This document shows positions 1 through 6,465 of a stretch of 7,294 nucleotides of DNA, one piece after another (the stretch's first letter is position 1; every line of letters begins with the position of its first letter). A program made the position numbers and the translations under genes. Location: the NCBI GenBank assembly GCA_008933525.1, contig WBUV01000155.1:1-7294 (forward strand), in the 5' to 3' direction. Source of the DNA: Bacteroidales bacterium (GTDB lineage: Bacteria > Bacteroidota > Bacteroidia > Bacteroidales > Tenuifilaceae). The notes beneath the pieces are model-generated. The model did not search any database, was not told the DNA's origin, and saw only the letters and a program-made list of their open reading frames with translations.

Positions 1-86
1 CCCCAGAATTGTTCATAAGCACGGTGAAAAGTTCTATGAAAAACTATGTTCTGCCTATTGATATTTTCGGCAATGTTTATATATAA
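1..86 (+). CDS. 3' end of an unidentified gene (partial, frame uncertain)
   Basis: The first bases of the window stay open in two plus-strand frames. One reads 27 residues from position 3 to a TAA at 84-86 and ends in ...VLPIDIFGNVYI. The other reads 19 residues from position 2 to a TGA at 59-61 and ends in ...GEKFYEKLCSAY. Both look protein-like and neither contains a recognisable motif. The longer frame is chosen only because it stays open further. No start codon is visible, so the gene would begin left of the window. No function is proposed. Confidence 0.3.
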   Translation, partial: PELFISTVKSSMKNYVLPIDIFGNVYI

Positions 87-243
87 GGTTAGGGCAATTC
101 GCTCCAAAAATATTTACTGAAATCAATCAACAAAAATTTCAACACTAATTAAACACCTATTTTGGAGTTACTAACAGGCATAAAATTTGAGTTAATAGGA
201 ATGATTGATTACAAAAGTCATTAATGGTTCCAACAAAAACAAC

Positions 244-251
244 TAATTTTG
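244..251 (+). promoter_or_regulatory. Putative -7 box (TAATTTTG) for the beta-barrel gene
   Basis: TAATTTTG fits the Bacteroidota -7 consensus TAnnTTTG and lies 21 nt before the ATG at 273. No convincing TTTG -33 element is seen about 20 nt upstream, so the call is weak. The box overlaps the TTG at 249-251, which argues that translation starts at the downstream ATG. Confidence 0.35.
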
Positions 252-272
252 ACAAAACAAATTAGCAGTAGA

Positions 273-1370
273 ATGCACTTTTACAGACCCATACGGAAAT
301 ATGTGTTACTGGCTACGCTGGTTGTATCGCATATAAGTTTGATACACGCCCAAACGGATTCCTTAGTTACGAAAAAGGATACTGCAAAACGGTACTTTAT
401 AGCATTGCCAATTGCTTTTTACGGCGAGGAGACAAACGTGGGACTTGGCGCCTCGGCAGGATATTACTATAGATGTAAGGATAATAAGATATCGAGCATA
501 CAGGGAAATGCTGTTTACACGCTAAAAAACCAGGTAAGTCTGAACGTACTTCCTAAAATATATACTAGCACAAGGGATTTTTATTACTCTGGACACTTAA
601 AGGTAAACTACTACCCCGATAAGTTTTTTGGAATTGGCCGAAACACAAACGACACATTGGAGGAAAACTACACATCAAAGGATTTTTCTATATTGCTGCA
701 GCGTCAAAGGATTCTTTTTGGAGTAATGATGATAGGTGCTCAGGCCCAGTTTAATTACTACCAAGCGGTGGAAATTAAGACGGACGGATTGCTATCGCAA
801 GGAGTAACAGGAATGAACGAAAAGTTTACATCGGGATTGGGTTTATTAATGACCTGGGATACCCGCGATAATATGTTTTACGCAACCGATGGCGAGTTCT
901 ATAAAGCGTCGTTAATGGTTTACAGCAAAATATTCGGTAGTTCTTTAGATTTTACAAGACTTACTGTTGATCTACGTAATTTTTACTCGCTTGGACAGAA
1001 ACACATCATTGCATTACAGATTTATGGCGATTTAACCTGGGGAAGCACTCCTTTTCAGATAATGCCAGCCCTAGGAGGAGGAGATATTCTTAGGGGTTAC
1101 TATAAAGGTCGGTTTAGGGATAAAATGATGATGTGCGCACAGGCCGAGTACCGTTTCCCTATATATAAATGGTTAAAAGGAACTGCATTTGCTGGTGTGG
1201 GCGATGTAGCAAACGATTTGGACAGATTTGACATATCGCAATCCAAGGTGGCATACGGAGCAGGTTTAAGAGCAAGAGTGAATCCGGTTAATGTTCATCT
1301 GCGCTTTGATATTGCTTTTACAAGGGATAGAGAACCTGCGTTTTACTTTACGGCGTCGGAGGCATTTTAA
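273..1370 (+). CDS. Outer-membrane beta-barrel protein, BamA/Omp85 surface-antigen type without POTRA domains
   Basis: The 365-residue protein has a signal peptide at about residues 1-26: a basic start, a hydrophobic stretch (VLLATLVVSHISLIH) and a likely cut near AQ. The rest looks like an Omp85-superfamily (Bac_surface_Ag) barrel. Seen in the sequence are the opening PIAFYGEETNVGLGAS near residues 46-61, WDTRDN at 195-200 followed by a glycine turn, and GGGDILRGYYKGRFRD at 268-283, whose R274-G275-Y276 matches the loop-6 RGY motif. Alternating aromatic strands run to a terminal Phe365, the usual sorting signal for barrel insertion. There is no room for POTRA repeats, so it is not a full BamA or TamA. 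It should sit in the outer membrane; its substrate or partner cannot be told. The open frame extends to a TTG at 249, but ATG 273 is preferred because it gives a cleaner signal peptide and leaves the -7 box at 244-251 free. Confidence 0.85.
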   Translation: MHFYRPIRKYVLLATLVVSHISLIHAQTDSLVTKKDTAKRYFIALPIAFYGEETNVGLGASAGYYYRCKDNKISSIQGNAVYTLKNQVSLNVLPKIYTSTRDFYYSGHLKVNYYPDKFFGIGRNTNDTLEENYTSKDFSILLQRQRILFGVMMIGAQAQFNYYQAVEIKTDGLLSQGVTGMNEKFTSGLGLLMTWDTRDNMFYATDGEFYKASLMVYSKIFGSSLDFTRLTVDLRNFYSLGQKHIIALQIYGDLTWGSTPFQIMPALGGGDILRGYYKGRFRDKMMMCAQAEYRFPIYKWLKGTAFAGVGDVANDLDRFDISQSKVAYGAGLRARVNPVNVHLRFDIAFTRDREPAFYFTASEAF

Positions 1371-1402
1371 TTTAGATAGAAGAATACAGACACTAAAATT
1401 TG

Positions 1403-1430
1403 AAAGACCTCCATTCGGAGGTCTTTTCGT
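1403..1430 (+). terminator. Intrinsic terminator after the beta-barrel gene, possibly bidirectional
   Basis: A perfect 10-bp stem, AAAGACCTCC (1403-1412) with GGAGGTCTTT (1417-1426), closes an ATTC loop and ends in a short T run (to 1427). It lies 33 nt after the barrel stop codon. The A-rich left arm gives a U run on the other strand, so the same hairpin may also end minus-strand transcription coming from the aminopeptidase gene. Confidence 0.85.
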
Positions 1431-1446
1431 TTAAAACAATTATTTT

Positions 1447-1493
1447 AGATTTTTCACTTCCCCCGCCTAGCGGCAGGCAGGTTCGAAATGACA
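1447..1493 (-). repeat. Dispersed-repeat-like element (TGTCATTTCGAAC ... GAAGTGAAAAATCT) with GC-rich core
   Basis: Read on the minus strand, the element starts TGTCATTTCGAAC, continues with a GC-rich core holding CCTGCCTGCC and CTAGGCGGGG, and ends GAAGTGAAAAATCT. The core can fold as CCGC-CTA-GCGG on the plus strand (1463-1473). From memory, both the TCATTTCGA...GAAATCT arms and the CCTGCC/GGCAGG core resemble short repeats scattered between genes in many Bacteroidota genomes. Only one copy is in this window, so its repeat nature is inferred. The much higher GC than its surroundings is directly visible. Confidence 0.5.
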
Positions 1494-1500
1494 AGAATGC

Positions 1501-2886
1501 TTACAGCATTGTCGATTCAACTTCTTCAACAGTGATAGGAATGCGCTGTCCTAGAATTCTGCAACCTTTGTCGGTAATTAGAATATCGTCCTCTAGGCGA
1601 ATTCCACCAAAGTTGGCGTAATCGGCTAGTTTGGCGTAGTTAATAAACGACTCGTTAATTTTCTCCGATTTCCACTTCTCGATAAGCGCTGGGATAAAGT
1701 AGATACCAGGCTCAACGGTTAGTACAAATCCTGTTTGTATGCGACGTCCACAACGTAGGTAGGCTGTACCGAATTGGTCGGAGCGCGATATTTCATCATC
1801 GTAACCAACATTGTTTTCGCCTAAATCCTCCATATCGTGAACATCGAGCCCCATCATATGGCCCAAACCGTGAGGGAAGAATAGCGCGTGAGCGCCATTT
1901 GCTACGGCATCATCAACATTACCTTTCATTAGTCCAAGAGCCGAAAGACCTTCGACAATAACCTTTGCCGATGCTTTGTGAACATCTAAATAAGGTATGC
2001 CCGGTTTTGCAATTTCAATGGCTTTATTGGTTGCAGCAAGTACAATGTTATAAATATCCTTTTGCTGTTGGGAGAACTTACCACCAACAGGTATTGTTCT
2101 GGTGTTATCCGAAGCATAATGAGAAACAGATTCTGCACCGCAATCAACAAGCAACATGCGACCTTGCTGAAGAATTTGAGAGTGGTCGTGGTTGTGAAGC
2201 GTTTCGCCATTCTGCGATAGAATTATTGGGAACGATGGCATTGTACCGTGCGCAACGGCAATACCCTCAATAAATCCAGCAATCTCGCGTTCCGATGCAC
2301 CAACCTTTGCCATTTTCATTGCAGTGGTGTGCATCTTATACCCAATAGCGCAGGCCTTTTCAATTTCATCAATCTCGCAGGCCTCTTTAATAGATCGTAG
2401 GCTAACGATAGCCTTAATAAACTCTAATGAGGAGTAGGTTTTAATAAACGATTGGTTGATACCAAGCAAACGCTCTAGTGTTAGTATATTCTCTGCGCGG
2501 TACGGAGGAATAATGTGAATTTTACGTCCGTGACGGATAGCGCGCGAAATAGTTGTGTTCAGTTCCTTTAAAGGATGAGTTGATAATACGCCAACCTTTT
2601 CGCCTAACTCCTTAAGCTTGGGTTGTGGGCCCATCCAGATGATATCGTCGATATCGAAATCGTCGCCGTAGAGGCAATCCTTACCGTCTTCAATGTCGAT
2701 AATACCAATTAAATTAGGTATATCGAGCCCAAAGAAGTAAAGGAAATTACTATCCTGACGGAAATGGTAGGTGTTGTTAGGATAGTTCATTGGACTCTCG
2801 GTATTACCCATTAGAATGGCAATACCCGATTTGATTTTCTTTCGTAGTTTTAATCTACGGTCGATATAAACCTGTTTTTCAAACAT
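1501..2886 (-). CDS. Aminopeptidase P family metallopeptidase (peptidase M24, Xaa-Pro aminopeptidase type)
   Basis: The 461-residue protein has the two-domain layout of aminopeptidase P, which removes an N-terminal residue that precedes proline. Residues about 1-140 look like the AMP_N domain (RRLKLRKKIKSGIAILMGN; YHFRQDSNFLYFFGLD). Residues about 170-445 form the pita-bread catalytic domain. All five expected metal ligands are visible: D248 in LLVDCG, D260 in YASDNTRT, H343 in FPHGLGH, E392 in VEPGIYF and E432 in GIRLEDD. The supporting H350 in GLDVHD is also present. No signal peptide is seen, so it is probably cytoplasmic. The frame stays open to an ATG at 2973, but that would add 29 residues unlike the family and run through its own promoter; ATG 2886 fits the family start. 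It is transcribed alone, divergent from the VanZ-like gene and convergent with the barrel gene. True Xaa-Pro specificity, as opposed to a related M24 prolidase, is inferred. Confidence 0.92.
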   Translation of the reverse strand: MFEKQVYIDRRLKLRKKIKSGIAILMGNTESPMNYPNNTYHFRQDSNFLYFFGLDIPNLIGIIDIEDGKDCLYGDDFDIDDIIWMGPQPKLKELGEKVGVLSTHPLKELNTTISRAIRHGRKIHIIPPYRAENILTLERLLGINQSFIKTYSSLEFIKAIVSLRSIKEACEIDEIEKACAIGYKMHTTAMKMAKVGASEREIAGFIEGIAVAHGTMPSFPIILSQNGETLHNHDHSQILQQGRMLLVDCGAESVSHYASDNTRTIPVGGKFSQQQKDIYNIVLAATNKAIEIAKPGIPYLDVHKASAKVIVEGLSALGLMKGNVDDAVANGAHALFFPHGLGHMMGLDVHDMEDLGENNVGYDDEISRSDQFGTAYLRCGRRIQTGFVLTVEPGIYFIPALIEKWKSEKINESFINYAKLADYANFGGIRLEDDILITDKGCRILGQRIPITVEEVESTML

Positions 2887-2904
2887 AATTGAAAAAATTA
2901 ATTT

Positions 2905-2912
2905 TAGATTTG
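2905..2912 (+). promoter_or_regulatory. Putative -7 box (TAGATTTG) for the VanZ-like/OmpA-domain pair
   Basis: TAGATTTG matches TAnnTTTG exactly and lies 37 nt before the ATG at 2950. No clear TTTG is found at the usual -33 spacing. It abuts the opposing peptidase promoter. Confidence 0.4.
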
Positions 2913-2918
2913 TTGCTC

Positions 2919-2950
2919 TAAAGGTAATGCCAAAACAGGAAAAATTCAAA
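2919..2950 (-). promoter_or_regulatory. Bacteroidota-type promoter of the aminopeptidase P gene
   Basis: On the minus strand TTTG (2950-2947) is followed by exactly 20 nt and then TACCTTTA (2926-2919). This is a -33/-7 pair with one mismatch to TAnnTTTG. The ATG at 2886 lies 32 nt past the -7 box. The -33 element shares base 2950 with the start codon of the divergent VanZ-like gene. Confidence 0.6.
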
Positions 2951-3345
2951 TGATAAAATTCATAAAACGACATATTAACTCTTTTCTTTGGGCTCTGATT
3001 ATACTAATACTATGCGGAGCACCCTCCTCGGAGTTCCCAAGTGTGGGCTTTTTAAATATACCACATCTCGATAAGATTGTTCATTTTGGTTTATATGTAG
3101 TGTTCACCATGCTTTTATTATCGGAAACAAATGCAAAGCGTAAAAAAGGAGAACTAGAGATAAAATCTGTTTTCATAAGTTTAACCATCGCAATTTTTTA
3201 CGGTCTACTAATTGAATTAATGCAAATGCTAGTATTCAAAAGCAGGGGTGCAGAATTCTGGGATTTTGTAGCGAATACAGTGGGAGCGATTGTTGCAGTA
3301 TTATCTTATAGACTAGTAAGTAAAATAACAAATCACATAATTTAG
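2950..3345 (+). CDS. VanZ-like family integral membrane protein
   Basis: This small (131-residue) protein has four predicted membrane segments: about residues 11-24, 44-58, 73-94 and 104-122. The VanZ-like family pattern is visible in order: D41-K42-x-x-H45-x-x-x-Y49 at the start of segment 2, G85-x-x-x-E89-x-x-Q92 at the end of segment 3, R99 in the following loop, and D105-x-x-x-N109-x-x-G112 in segment 4. The family is named after the teicoplanin-resistance protein VanZ, but most stand-alone members have no proven function. A role in glycopeptide resistance should not be assumed here. The stop is 33 nt before the ATG chosen for the OmpA-domain gene (18 nt before the earlier possible ATG), on the same strand, so the two are probably co-transcribed. 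The cell-envelope setting fits a peptidoglycan-related role, which is only inference. Confidence 0.82.
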   Translation: MIKFIKRHINSFLWALIILILCGAPSSEFPSVGFLNIPHLDKIVHFGLYVVFTMLLLSETNAKRKKGELEIKSVFISLTIAIFYGLLIELMQMLVFKSRGAEFWDFVANTVGAIVAVLSYRLVSKITNHII

Positions 3346-3378
3346 AGTTATATAGTGTAAACCATGTTTATTGTTTCA

Positions 3379-4479
3379 ATGAACAAGATTGCCTATTTGT
3401 TTCTTTTTTCTATACTTATTGGTAATCAGTTGTTTGGTCAAAACCTGATTCTTAACCCAACATTTGACGATTACATATCATATTTAGATAGTAACAGAAG
3501 AAGGGTTTATCAGCCCAAACATTGGTTTTATGAGGGACAACGGTTAAATCATCCGGTATACTTTTCATCGGCAAGAGTTCTGGACCCAACAGTTAAAACC
3601 AAATTTCATCCAGAGGCGGAATTAATTAGGCAAGGAAATCATATCAACTATATAAGTGTTCTTGTATTACCCAATACACAAAAAACCTACACTTATCTTA
3701 AAGAAACACTGGAAAAGGGGAAAAAGTATAAGATTAATGTTGACATTAAGGTTTATAATCAGTCCAATTGCCTTTCAGATTTAATAGTGGGTTTTTGGGA
3801 TACCATAAAAGAGAAGGACAATGACTATTCTCAAACGGTTCGGCTTCCTGTACCCGATTCTGTTCCGTTCGATCTTTTCTGCAATAATTGGATAACACTT
3901 GAACAACAGTTTGTTGCAAATGGCGACGAAAAGATTTTTGTTATAAGCGCCGGAACACCAATGGATTATATGGATATTGTAAAGTCAAATCCAGAAAAAT
4001 TTCAAGTTTATTACCGAAGGAATACATACCAGTTAAAATTTTTAGTGGACAACATTCGCTTGGCGCCCATAGATAGTTTCTTATTAGTAAAGGAATCGCT
4101 TCTAAATCAGCAAAATCTTGAATTAATGAAACAAGGAGAAAGTATTGTTCTTACAAATGTTTTCTTTGATTTTGATAAATATGAGATTCTTAAAACGTCT
4201 TACCCTTCATTAGATTTGATTGTGCAATATCTTCAAAAGAATACAAACATTCATATTTTGGTGACAGGACATACCGATAACATTGGCGGATTGGATTATA
4301 ACCAAAAGTTGTCGGAACAAAGAGCAAAATCGATTGTGGATTACTTAATAAGTAAAGGAATTGATGAGAAACGACTCCAGTACAAAGGATATGGTAATCA
4401 ACATCCAATTAGCGATGATAAAACCAAGCAGGGAAGAGCAAAGAATAGAAGGATTGAGATGCAGATTATCAATAAATAA
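3379..4479 (+). CDS. Secreted OmpA-family protein with N-terminal jelly-roll-like domain and C-terminal peptidoglycan-binding domain
   Basis: The 366-residue protein opens with a signal peptide (MNKIAYLFLFSILIGNQLFG, cut near residue 20). Residues about 22-230 begin NLILNPTFDDY and end FLVDNIRLAPI, the opening and closing signatures of carbohydrate-binding-like beta-sandwich domains common in Bacteroidota envelope proteins; its ligand is unknown. Two cysteines in this part (C131, C168) could form a disulfide. A short linker (about 235-255) leads into an OmpA-like domain (about 257-366): NVFFDFDKYEI, TGHTDNIGG with D300, LSEQRAKSIVDYL with R315, YKGYGNQHP and KNRRIEMQI. D300 and R315 correspond to the pair that binds diaminopimelate in OmpA. 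It therefore probably anchors to peptidoglycan from the periplasm or outer membrane. An earlier ATG at 3364 is possible, but the ATG at 3379 gives a normal positively charged signal-peptide start. It follows the VanZ-like gene closely. No good terminator is seen after it. Confidence 0.85.
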   Translation: MNKIAYLFLFSILIGNQLFGQNLILNPTFDDYISYLDSNRRRVYQPKHWFYEGQRLNHPVYFSSARVLDPTVKTKFHPEAELIRQGNHINYISVLVLPNTQKTYTYLKETLEKGKKYKINVDIKVYNQSNCLSDLIVGFWDTIKEKDNDYSQTVRLPVPDSVPFDLFCNNWITLEQQFVANGDEKIFVISAGTPMDYMDIVKSNPEKFQVYYRRNTYQLKFLVDNIRLAPIDSFLLVKESLLNQQNLELMKQGESIVLTNVFFDFDKYEILKTSYPSLDLIVQYLQKNTNIHILVTGHTDNIGGLDYNQKLSEQRAKSIVDYLISKGIDEKRLQYKGYGNQHPISDDKTKQGRAKNRRIEMQIINK

Positions 4480-4510
4480 AAAAATAGATTCTTCTTTTCC
4501 AGTTTTTAAT

Positions 4511-4518
4511 TAACTTTG
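4511..4518 (+). promoter_or_regulatory. Putative -7 box (TAACTTTG) of metK
   Basis: TAACTTTG, followed by C, is an exact TAnnTTTG(C) match. Transcription would begin within roughly the next 5-12 nt, just before the first stem of the predicted SAM-II aptamer at 4528. This spacing supports both calls. The -33 region is T-rich but has no clear TTTG. Confidence 0.6.
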
Positions 4519-4527
4519 CAATTCGAA

Positions 4528-4577
4528 TGTGGAAAGATTTGACTGATTGCAACCACAATAAATAAATGCTAAAACAG
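4528..4577 (+). ncRNA. SAM-II (metA motif) riboswitch in the metK leader
   Basis: The leader folds as expected for the SAM-II H-type pseudoknot aptamer. Stem P1 is UGUGG (4528-4532) with CCACA (4553-4557). The P1 loop carries the conserved GAUUU (4536-4540) and AUUGC (4546-4550). After P1 comes an A/U-rich AAUAAAUAAAU stretch and the hallmark GCUAAAA (4568-4574). Pseudoknot pairs are available between CUG (4543-4545) and CAG (4575-4577), and between GCA (4549-4551) and UGC (4567-4569). The match is to the remembered consensus GAUUU...AUUGC...UAAA...GCUAAAA; SAM-II is known from Alphaproteobacteria and Bacteroidota ahead of methionine and SAM genes. High SAM should stabilise the fold and lower metK expression. 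The aptamer ends 67 nt before the ATG, and no terminator hairpin is seen between, so control of translation is more likely. Confidence 0.88.
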
Positions 4578-4644
4578 AATTATTCTCGCAATCGCCCAAA
4601 CCTTCCCGTCGCATTTTTGTTAATCAATCTAAATTCTTAATAAG

Positions 4645-5913
4645 ATGGGATATTTATTTACATCCGAAAGCGTGTCTGAAGGGCATCCAGATAAGGTTGC
4701 CGATCAAATTTCAGATGCATTACTTGATGAGTTTCTACGTCAGGATCCTAATTCAAAAGTTGCTTGCGAAACCCTTGTAACAACCGGATTAGCAGTTCTA
4801 AGTGGTGAGGTTAAAACAAAAGCATACGTTGATGTTCAAGAGGTGGCCCGTAGGGTTATCCGCCGTATTGGCTACACAAAGCACGAGTATCGTTTCGATT
4901 CTGAGTCGTGTGGTGTAATTTCTTCAATACACGAGCAATCGCCAGATATTAACCGTGGTGTAGAGCGCGAAACCGAGGAAAACCAGGGTGCCGGTGACCA
5001 AGGTATGATGTTTGGTTACGCAAGTCGCGAAACCGATGACTATATGCCACTATCATTGGTGTTATCGCATGTGCTACTAATGGAACTTGCAAAAATTCGT
5101 CGCGAAGGCAAGGAAATGACCTACCTCCGCCCCGATGCAAAATCGCAGGTAACCCTTGAGTACGATGAAAAAAATCAACCAGTGCGTATTCATACAATCG
5201 TAGTTTCAACTCAGCACGACGAGTTTGATACAGACGATAACCGAATGCTTGAAAAAATACGCATGGATGTTAAGAACATCCTGATTCCTAGAGCAAAGGC
5301 GAAATTCCCTGAGCGCGTACAGAAACTTTTCAAGGACGATTTCATCCTACACGTTAACCCAACCGGAAAGTTTGTAATTGGTGGTCCACACGGTGATACC
5401 GGTTTAACCGGACGTAAAATTATTGTAGATACCTACGGTGGTAAGGGCGCTCACGGTGGTGGTGCTTTCTCCGGTAAGGATTCATCGAAGGTTGATCGTT
5501 CTGCAGCTTATGCAGCCCGCCACATTGCTAAAAACATGGTGGCTGCAGGTATTGCCGATGAGATTTTGATTCAGGTTGCCTACGCAATTGGCGTTGCACA
5601 ACCAGTGGGTCTTTACGTGAACACCTACGGAACATCAAAGGTAAAACTTACCGATGGTGAAATTGCGCAGAAAGTTCAGAAGGTATTCGATATGCGCCCA
5701 GCAGCAATAGTAAAGCGCTTTGGATTGAAAAATCCAATTTTTGAGGAAACCGCAGCATACGGCCATTTTGGTCGCGATTACTTCAAGCGTGAGGTTGAGT
5801 TCATTGTTAATGGTAATGGCAACGGAGCAAAAACCGAAAAACGTATGGTTGAGTTTTTCACCTGGGAAAAGTTGGACTATGTTGATATTTTGAAGAAAGA
5901 GTTTGGATTATAA
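4645..5913 (+). CDS. metK: S-adenosylmethionine synthetase (methionine adenosyltransferase)
   Basis: This cytoplasmic enzyme makes S-adenosylmethionine from methionine and ATP, releasing phosphate and diphosphate. The 422-residue protein shows the family signatures in order: [13 protein letters not shown] at residues 13-25 (H14 and D16 for ATP and metal), the hexapeptide GAGDQG at 115-120, [21 protein letters not shown] at about 236-256, and the glycine-rich [19 protein letters not shown] at 271-289, which holds the phosphate-binding lysines K278 and K282. The C-terminal WEKLD is also typical. It is about 40 residues longer than the E. coli enzyme, as is usual in Bacteroidota. It is a single gene with its own promoter, a SAM-II riboswitch in the leader and a strong terminator after the stop, so it is predicted to be feedback-controlled by its product. 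No key residue appears to be missing. Confidence 0.98.
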   Translation: MGYLFTSESVSEGHPDKVADQISDALLDEFLRQDPNSKVACETLVTTGLAVLSGEVKTKAYVDVQEVARRVIRRIGYTKHEYRFDSESCGVISSIHEQSPDINRGVERETEENQGAGDQGMMFGYASRETDDYMPLSLVLSHVLLMELAKIRREGKEMTYLRPDAKSQVTLEYDEKNQPVRIHTIVVSTQHDEFDTDDNRMLEKIRMDVKNILIPRAKAKFPERVQKLFKDDFILHVNPTGKFVIGGPHGDTGLTGRKIIVDTYGGKGAHGGGAFSGKDSSKVDRSAAYAARHIAKNMVAAGIADEILIQVAYAIGVAQPVGLYVNTYGTSKVKLTDGEIAQKVQKVFDMRPAAIVKRFGLKNPIFEETAAYGHFGRDYFKREVEFIVNGNGNGAKTEKRMVEFFTWEKLDYVDILKKEFGL

Positions 5914-5933
5914 TAATCATTCTGGAATATATG

Positions 5934-5964
5934 AGCCCGGCTGTATTTAGCCGGGCTTTTTTAT
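5934..5964 (+). terminator. Intrinsic terminator of metK
   Basis: A perfect 9-bp GC-rich stem, AGCCCGGCT (5934-5942) with AGCCGGGCT (5949-5957), closes a GTATTT loop and runs into TTTTTT. It begins 20 nt after the metK stop codon. Confidence 0.93.
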
Positions 5965-5996
5965 TTTGAAAATAGCAGGAAATTTAATTATGAAAA

Positions 5997-6017
5997 ATAT
6001 TCCGGTGCTCTGCACCT
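5997..6017 (+). repeat. Left outer hairpin of the cluster (21-bp inverted repeat, left copy)
   Basis: Hairpin GGTGC-TCT-GCACC at 6004-6016 is preceded by ATATTCC. The 21 bases are the exact reverse complement of 6466-6486. Confidence 0.85.
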
Positions 6018-6042
6018 TGAAACCACCATCTCTCCTCTTGTT

Positions 6043-6125
6043 CTACAAATATTTTGGTGCTCTGCACCTTAAAAATCAACAAAAATATACAAACAACTTG
6101 CGGCAGAGCCGCTTAATATTTGTAG
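6043..6125. repeat. BIME-like paired-hairpin unit 1
   Basis: CTACAAATATT (6043-6053) and AATATTTGTAG (6115-6125) are perfect 11-bp inverted ends. Just inside them lie GGTGC-TCT-GCACC (6056-6068) and GCGGC-AGA-GCCGC (6100-6112), separated by an A-rich spacer of 31 bp. Confidence 0.8.
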
Positions 6126-6149
6126 CATTTAATGTTGCCAGTAAGTTTG

Positions 6150-6174
6150 AGGTGCAGAGCACCGAAATATATAC
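6150..6174 (-). repeat. Single hairpin, minus orientation
   Basis: AGGTGCAGAGCACCG (6150-6164, stem GGTGC, loop AGA) is followed by AAATATATAC. It is nearly the same as the right outer hairpin at 6466-6486. Confidence 0.8.
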
Positions 6175-6242
6175 AAAGAGGAAAAGTTACAACGAATAAG
6201 AGACTTTGCCACAGGATATAGTTTATTATGTTTATTATTTAT

Positions 6243-6270
6243 GGTGCAAGACATTGAAATATTTGTAGCA
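6243..6270 (-). repeat. Decayed hairpin unit with intact AATATTTGTAGC arm
   Basis: GGTGCAAGACATT keeps the left stem half but has lost the right half, while the following AAATATTTGTAGCA arm (6257-6270) is intact. It looks like an older copy of the unit at 6100-6126. Confidence 0.6.
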
Positions 6271-6320
6271 CAGAATTTTGATGGGTTTTCATAAAAATAT
6301 TTGTTCAGTTTAGATATCAC

Positions 6321-6333
6321 GGAGCTCTGCTCC
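6321..6333 (+). repeat. Single hairpin, plus orientation (GGAGC stem)
   Basis: GGAGC-TCT-GCTCC is perfect, with C before and CTT-like TTC after. Its arm AAATATTTG (6295-6303) lies further upstream than in the other copies, so it may be a rearranged unit. Confidence 0.75.
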
Positions 6334-6362
6334 TTCAATAGTTAATTAATCTAGGTTATTGG

Positions 6363-6442
6363 CTACAAATATTATGCGGCTTTGCCGCAGTATTTTTGCT
6401 TTTTTCTATTTTTTAGGGAGCAGAGCTCCAAAATATTTGTAG
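6363..6442. repeat. BIME-like paired-hairpin unit 2
   Basis: It has the same design as unit 1. Ends are CTACAAATATT (6363-6373) and AATATTTGTAG (6432-6442). Inside are GCGGC-TTT-GCCGC (6376-6388) and GGAGC-AGA-GCTCC (6417-6429), with a T-rich spacer of 28 bp. Total length is 80 bp versus 83 bp for unit 1, yet the stem sequences differ. Confidence 0.8.
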
Positions 6443-6465
6443 AGGAAATAAAATAGAAGATTTTT

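Noticed and set aside
1400..1621. 73-codon plus-strand frame after the barrel gene
   Set aside because: It starts in the terminator hairpin, crosses the GC-rich repeat and then overlaps the 3' end of the peptidase in antisense.
1965..2273. 102-codon plus-strand and 74-codon minus-strand frames inside the peptidase gene
   Set aside because: They are shadows of the aminopeptidase P coding region, whose catalytic motifs run through this stretch.
4190..4408. 72-codon minus-strand frame inside the OmpA-domain gene
   Set aside because: It is a shadow frame covering the conserved OmpA-like domain on the other strand.
4559..4660. Nine-base complementarity between TAAATAAAT in the SAM-II aptamer and ATTTATTTA just after the metK start codon
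   Set aside because: It is all A-U and expected by chance in AT-rich DNA. It would also block translation when SAM is absent, the opposite of the expected logic.
4949..5209. 86-codon minus-strand frame inside metK
   Set aside because: It is a shadow frame within a highly conserved coding region.
5966..6199. 77-codon plus-strand open frame after metK
   Set aside because: It begins in the metK terminator's T-rich tail and runs through four hairpins of the repeat cluster. The protein is a read-through of palindromes with no domain-like pattern.
6129..6338. 69-codon minus-strand open frame
   Set aside because: It overlaps several hairpins and the decayed unit, shows no start-site signals and has no protein-like features.
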